Of a DNA stretch of 64,000 nt, positions 60,912 to 64,000 are shown piece by piece. The stretch covers positions 310,001-374,000 of the forward strand of contig CAWJDQ010000013.1 of the NCBI GenBank assembly GCA_963841695.1, given 5' to 3'. The notes below the pieces were generated by a model that searched no databases, was not told the origin of the DNA, and worked only from the letters and a program-made list of their open reading frames with translations. The translations under genes were made by a program, and so were the position numbers. The stretch comes from RYN-230 sp963841695 (lineage in GTDB: Bacteria > Actinomycetota > Actinomycetes > Streptosporangiales > Streptosporangiaceae). Each line of letters starts with the position of its first letter. Position 1 is the first letter of the stretch.

Positions 60912-61668
60912 GTGGTGCGCGTCCTGGCCGTCTCCGATGTCGTCGACGAGGGTCTGCAGGCTGACGTCGGCCCGGTCCGCGGCGCCGAGCCTGATCCTGG
61001 CCTGCGGCGACCTGCCGTTCGAGTACCTGGGCTACCTGATGAACGCGCTTGACGTGCCGCTGGTGTTCGTGCCCGGCAACCACGACCCTGACCTGTCCGG
61101 GTACCGCGTCAGCCGGGCCGGGCTGACGCTGCGCGCGGGGCTCCCGGCCCGGCCGCCGTGGCCGGACGGCGCGGTCAGCGCGGACGGCCGGGTGGTGGAC
61201 GTGGCCGGCCTGCGGATCGCCGGCCTGGGCGGCTGCCGGCGCTACCGCCGCGGCCCCAACCAGTACAGCGACCGGCAGCAGGCGCCGGCGGGCCTGGCGG
61301 CTGGCCGCCCGGGCCCGGCGGACGGCCGAGTGGACGTGCTGCTGACCCACGCCCCGCCGCGCGGCGTGGGCGACGGCGAGCGATCCGGCGCACCAGGGCT
61401 TTCCGGCCCTCAATGCTCTCGCGGCCCGGCTGCAGCCGGCCCTGCTGCTGCACGGGCACGTGGACCCCGACCCGGCCAGCCGCGGGCGACCAGGCTCGGC
61501 CGCACGCTCGTCCGCAACGCCACCGGCTGGCAGCTGCTCGACCTGGAGCCCGTGACCGGCCAGGTCACCGACGTGACCAGCCACCACAGTGCTAGCCACC
61601 ACAGCGCTGGTCACCACAGCGCTGGTCACCGCAGCGCCGGTCACCGTGCCGCTCACGCGGCTTCAACC
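60912..61668 (+). pseudogene. Metallophosphoesterase, several frame changes
   Basis: GTG 60912/60915 begins VRVLAVSDVVDEGLQADVG; near 60988 one extra base moves the frame to LILACGDLPFEYLGYLMNAL, VPLVFVPGNHDPDLSGYR (GDL and GNHD metal motifs), VDVLLTHAPPRGVGDG; near 61378 to DPAHQGFPALNALAARLQPA and LLLHGHVDP (GHxH-type), and near 61490 back. All calcineurin-like motifs exist once the frames are joined. The gene should end before 61669 but here runs into the next gene through His/Ser repeats. Likely sequence error rather than decay. Confidence 0.7.
61579..61650 (+). repeat. 15-bp repeats coding His-His-Ser
   Basis: Units AGCCACCACAGTGCT (61579), AGCCACCACAGCGCT (61594), GGTCACCACAGCGCT (61609), GGTCACCGCAGCGCC (61624) and a partial one to 61650. 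Confidence 0.8.
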
Positions 61669-62585
61669 ATGCCCGCTGACACCGGGTTCCCCCGGGCGGA
61701 CGTCGAGAACGACTTCCTGCGTGCCCGGCGCCGCCAGGTGCTGGCCCGGCTGGCCCAGCGGCTGCGCCGCGAGCCGGACGACGTCAACCTGATCCTGCCC
61801 TTCGACGAGGTCGTCGCCGCGCTCGGCCGACGCGGCGAGCGGACAGCTCGGCCTGCAGACGATCCAGCTGGACACCGTGGTGGGCACGGTCGACTCCACG
61901 CCGGGACTTCGACCGCCGGTTCCGGCCCACCTCCGGCCGGGTCCGGGAGCGGTGGGAGCGGCTCGCCCTGGCCCAGCGCCGCGGCGAGTCGATCCCGCCC
62001 ATCGACGTGTACCGGATCGGCGACCTGCACTTCGTCAAGGACGGCCATCACCGGGTCTCGATCGCGCTGGCCACCGGGCAGAAGACGATCGACGCCTATG
62101 TGACGGAGGTCCTGACGGCGGTGCCCGCCCAGGGCATCCGCAACCGCGGCGACCTGCTGATGAAGAGCTACGAGCGGCTGTTCCGGGCCCGGGTGCCGCT
62201 GCCCGCCGCAGGCCTACGCCAAGATCAGCTTCAGCGACCCGTGGTCGTACGCCGAACTCGGCGAGGCCGTGGAGGCCTGGGGGTTCCGGCTGCATGCAGC
62301 ACGAGCACAGGTTCATCGACCGGGCCGAGGTCGCCCGGCGCTGGTTCGCCGAGGAGTTCACCCCGGTCGTGCGCATGCTGCACGCCGCGGACCTGGTCGG
62401 CTCTGGCACCGAGGCCGAGGCGTACCTGCAGCGTCGCCCGGGAGCGGTACCGGCTGATCCGCACGCACGAATGGAGCGACGAGGTCATCGAGGGGCTCCG
62501 GCGGGAGGTCCGGTCACCCCGCTGGCGCCGGCGAAGCCCTGCGCTGCCGCAGGCGAACCAGGGCGCCGACGCCGCCGCTGACTAA
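61669..62585 (+). pseudogene. ParB-like (nuclease-fold) protein, about five frameshifts
   Basis: From ATG 61669: DVENDFLRARRRQVLARLAQ, DDVNLILPFDEVVAALGRRG. After breaks near 61838 and 61905: RWERLALAQRRGESIPPIDV, YRIGDLHFVKDGHHRVSIAL (the ParB-type DGHHR motif), DAYVTEVLT. After breaks near 62212, 62295 and 62432: SFSDPWSYAELGEAVEAW, RFIDRAEVARRWFAEEFTPV, RTHEWSDEVIEGLRREV. Each break is a single extra base. Corrected length about 300 residues. The DGHHR loop is shared with ParB/sulfiredoxin folds; actinobacterial members have no known role. Confidence 0.65.
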
Positions 62586-62619
62586 CGCGGCGGCGGCGCC
62601 CGGTGTTACTGCGGGAGGG

Positions 62620-63912
62620 TTACCGCGGTGGCGTGGCCGCTGAGCCGGTGTCCTGCCCGGAGGTACCCGCCTCGGCCTGGGCCGGAGCGTCACCGCCCGC
62701 GGGCTGAGCAGAGCCGGCGGGCGAGCCCGAGTTACCCAGGGTCAGGTTCTGGCCGGTGGCCGGGTCGAAAACGTGCAGCTTCCGGGCGTCCAGCCCAGAG
62801 CTCGGCGTTCTCCCCCTCGGTGATGCGGGTGGCCGGGTCAAGCCGGGCGACCACGGTTTCCCCGCTCGCGCCGGTGTCCGCCCGCCCGGAGTCCCGGGCC
62901 AGCTCGTTGAGCTCGGCCGCGTCCACGCTTGCCCAGCTCCTGGGTGAAGTAGACGTACTTCTCCGAGCCCAGGGACTCCAGCACATCGATGGTGGCCTGG
63001 AACGTGATCCCGTCGCCGCCGGATGTCGCGGAGACCAGCGCGAGCGTCCTCGAAGTTCTCCGGGCGGATGCCCACGATGACGTCGCGGCCGGCTCCGGAA
63101 CCGGCCATCGCCTGCCGCAGCTGCCGGAGAGCGGGATGTCCCCGAATCCGGTGCGCAGGTTGCCCTCCTCCAGCGTGCCGGCCATGAAGTTCATCGCGGG
63201 CGAGCCGATGAAGCCCGCCACGAACAGGTTCACCGGCCGCTCGTAGAGTTCCTGCGGCGAGCCCACCTGCTGGAGCATGCCGCTGCGCATGACCGCCACC
63301 CGGTCGCCCGAGCGTCATCGCCTCGGTCTGGTCGTGGGTCACGTAGACCATGGTGGTGCCCAGCCGCCGCTGCAGCCGGGACACCTCGGTGCGCATCTGC
63401 ACGCGCAGCTTGGCGTCCAGGTTGGACAGCGGCTCGTCCATCAGGAACGCGGACGGGTCGCGGACGATCGCCCGGCCCATCGCCACCCGCTGCCGCTGGC
63501 CGCCGGACAGGTTGGCCGGCTTGCGGTCCAGGTGCTGGGTCAGGTCGAGGATCCGCGCCGCCTCGTTGACCTTCTCGTCGATGACGTTCTGCGGCGTCTT
63601 GGCCAGCTTGAGCGCGAAGCCCATGTTCTCCCGGACCGTCATGTGCGGGTAGAGCGCGTAGCTCTGGAACACCATCGCGATGTCGCGGTCCTTGGGCGCC
63701 TTGTTGTTGACCACCTTGCCGCCGATGCGCAGCTCGCCCTCGGTGATGTCCTCCAGGCCGGCGATCATGTTGAGCGTCGTCGACTTGCCGCAGCCGGACG
63801 GGCCGACCAGGATGACGAACTCGCCGTCGGCGATGTCCAGGCTGATCTTGTCAACGGCCAGCGCGCCGTCGGGGTAGCGCTTGGTGACCTGGTCCAGAAC
63901 GATTTCAGCCAC
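62620..63912 (-). CDS. Carbohydrate ABC transporter ATPase (MsmK/UgpC/SugC type), frameshifted 3' half
   Basis: GTG 63912 with GGAGAG upstream. Walker A VGPSGCGKSTTL (37-48), Q-loop VFQSYALYPHMT, signature LSGGQRQRVAMGRA, Walker B AFLMDEPLSNLD, H-loop VYVTHDQTEAMTLG. The frame is then lost near 63312. The C-terminal TOBE domain appears in pieces (VAVMRSGMLQQVGSPQELYE, VNLFVAGFIGSPAMNFMAGT, DVIVGIRPENFED, ESLGSEKYVYFTQEL, PATRITEGENAELW, LHVFDPATGQNL) with changes near 63122, 63045, 62932 and 62797. This ATPase type serves several sugar importers. Permease end upstream. Corrected length about 420 residues. Confidence 0.85.
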   Translation of the reverse strand: MAEIVLDQVTKRYPDGALAVDKISLDIADGEFVILVGPSGCGKSTTLNMIAGLEDITEGELRIGGKVVNNKAPKDRDIAMVFQSYALYPHMTVRENMGFALKLAKTPQNVIDEKVNEAARILDLTQHLDRKPANLSGGQRQRVAMGRAIVRDPSAFLMDEPLSNLDAKLRVQMRTEVSRLQRRLGTTMVYVTHDQTEAMTLGRPGGGHAQRHAPAGGLAAGTLRAAGEPVRGGLHRLARDELHGRHAGGGQPAHRIRGHPALRQLRQAMAGSGAGRDVIVGIRPENFEDARAGLRDIRRRRDHVPGHHRCAGVPGLGEVRLLHPGAGQAWTRPSSTSWPGTPGGRTPARAGKPWSPGLTRPPASPRGRTPSSGLDARKLHVFDPATGQNLTLGNSGSPAGSAQPAGGDAPAQAEAGTSGQDTGSAATPPR

Positions 63913-63932
63913 TGCTCTCTCCTTGATCCGCG

Positions 63933-64000
63933 CTAGCCCTTGACCGCGCCTGATGTCAGCCCGGCGACGATCCGGCGCTGGAAGAACACCACGAAGATGA
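63933..64000 (-). CDS. Sugar ABC permease, C-terminal end (partial)
   Basis: The minus strand enters from the right edge and ends FVVFFQRRIVAGLTSGAVKG with TAG at 63933. This is the conserved end of MalG-type (binding-protein-dependent) permeases, just after the EAA region. 20 bp separate it from the ATPase start, so they form one operon. Confidence 0.85.
   Translation of the reverse strand, partial: IFVVFFQRRIVAGLTSGAVKG

Noticed and set aside
1..64000. CRISPR arrays
   Set aside because: The only regular repeats are coding (120-bp TPR, 15-bp arrays) or short direct repeats without spacers; no cas-like genes.
1..64000. Prophage or complete insertion sequences
   Set aside because: No transposase, terminase or capsid-like protein is recognised; only two recombinase relics.

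Overview
The window is very GC-rich chromosomal DNA with dense codon use. It carries GatCAB-type aminoacyl-tRNA amidation, an NAD-dependent ligase next to gatCAB, an ilvBNC-serA-leuB-ilvE-cimA block, HutC-type GntR regulators and an NB-ARC/TPR STAND protein. This points to a filamentous-type actinobacterium (Streptosporangiales/Streptomyces-like). I cannot name a species.

Layout. (a) 1-14.3 kb is a decaying accessory region. It holds TetR and ABC-2 remnants, a TetR/VOC divergent pair with a clear operator, a PPOX protein, a YdeI-like protein, two remnants of tyrosine recombinases, a DUF4062/NB-ARC/TPR protein, a phosphorothioate-type HNH endonuclease, a PCMT-like methyltransferase, broken DUF2252 and DUF2267 genes, an HdeD-like membrane protein and an aldo/keto reductase. 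(b) 14.8-45.1 kb is the conserved core, mostly on the minus strand: tRNA-Glu(CTC), tRNA-Gln(CTG), gltX, a FAH-family hydrolase, cimA, ilvE, leuB, serA, ilvC, ilvN, ilvB, two c-di-GMP (GGDEF/EAL) genes, a 2-hydroxyacid dehydrogenase, gatB-gatA-gatC, ligA and a MetE-like protein. Two ribosome-mediated attenuators (leader peptide plus intrinsic terminator) precede cimA and ilvB. (c) 45.1-56.7 kb is a second accessory island. It has three paralogous GntR/UTRA regulators, ~120-bp repeats with a perfect 15-bp hairpin around the first, several unrecognised membrane or soluble proteins, an OmpA-like lipoprotein, an MFS exporter, and a 21-codon peptide gene with a second, synonymously diverged copy. 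(d) 56.8-64 kb holds an SGNH hydrolase, a GH13 glucosidase, a metallophosphoesterase, a ParB-like protein, and a sugar ABC ATPase with the end of its permease.

How the genes fit together: gltX with tRNA-Glu, tRNA-Gln and gatCAB is the indirect route to Gln-tRNA(Gln). cimA, leuB, ilvBNC and ilvE make branched-chain amino acids, with isoleucine via citramalate, and serA feeds serine. GH13 plus the MsmK/SugC-type ABC transporter suggest uptake and cleavage of alpha-glucosides.

Caution: many otherwise well-conserved genes carry single-base frame changes. They are very dense between 60.9 and 63.4 kb and most are net +1. This looks more like uncorrected sequence error than true decay there, while the internal deletions in 1-14 kb look like real gene decay.
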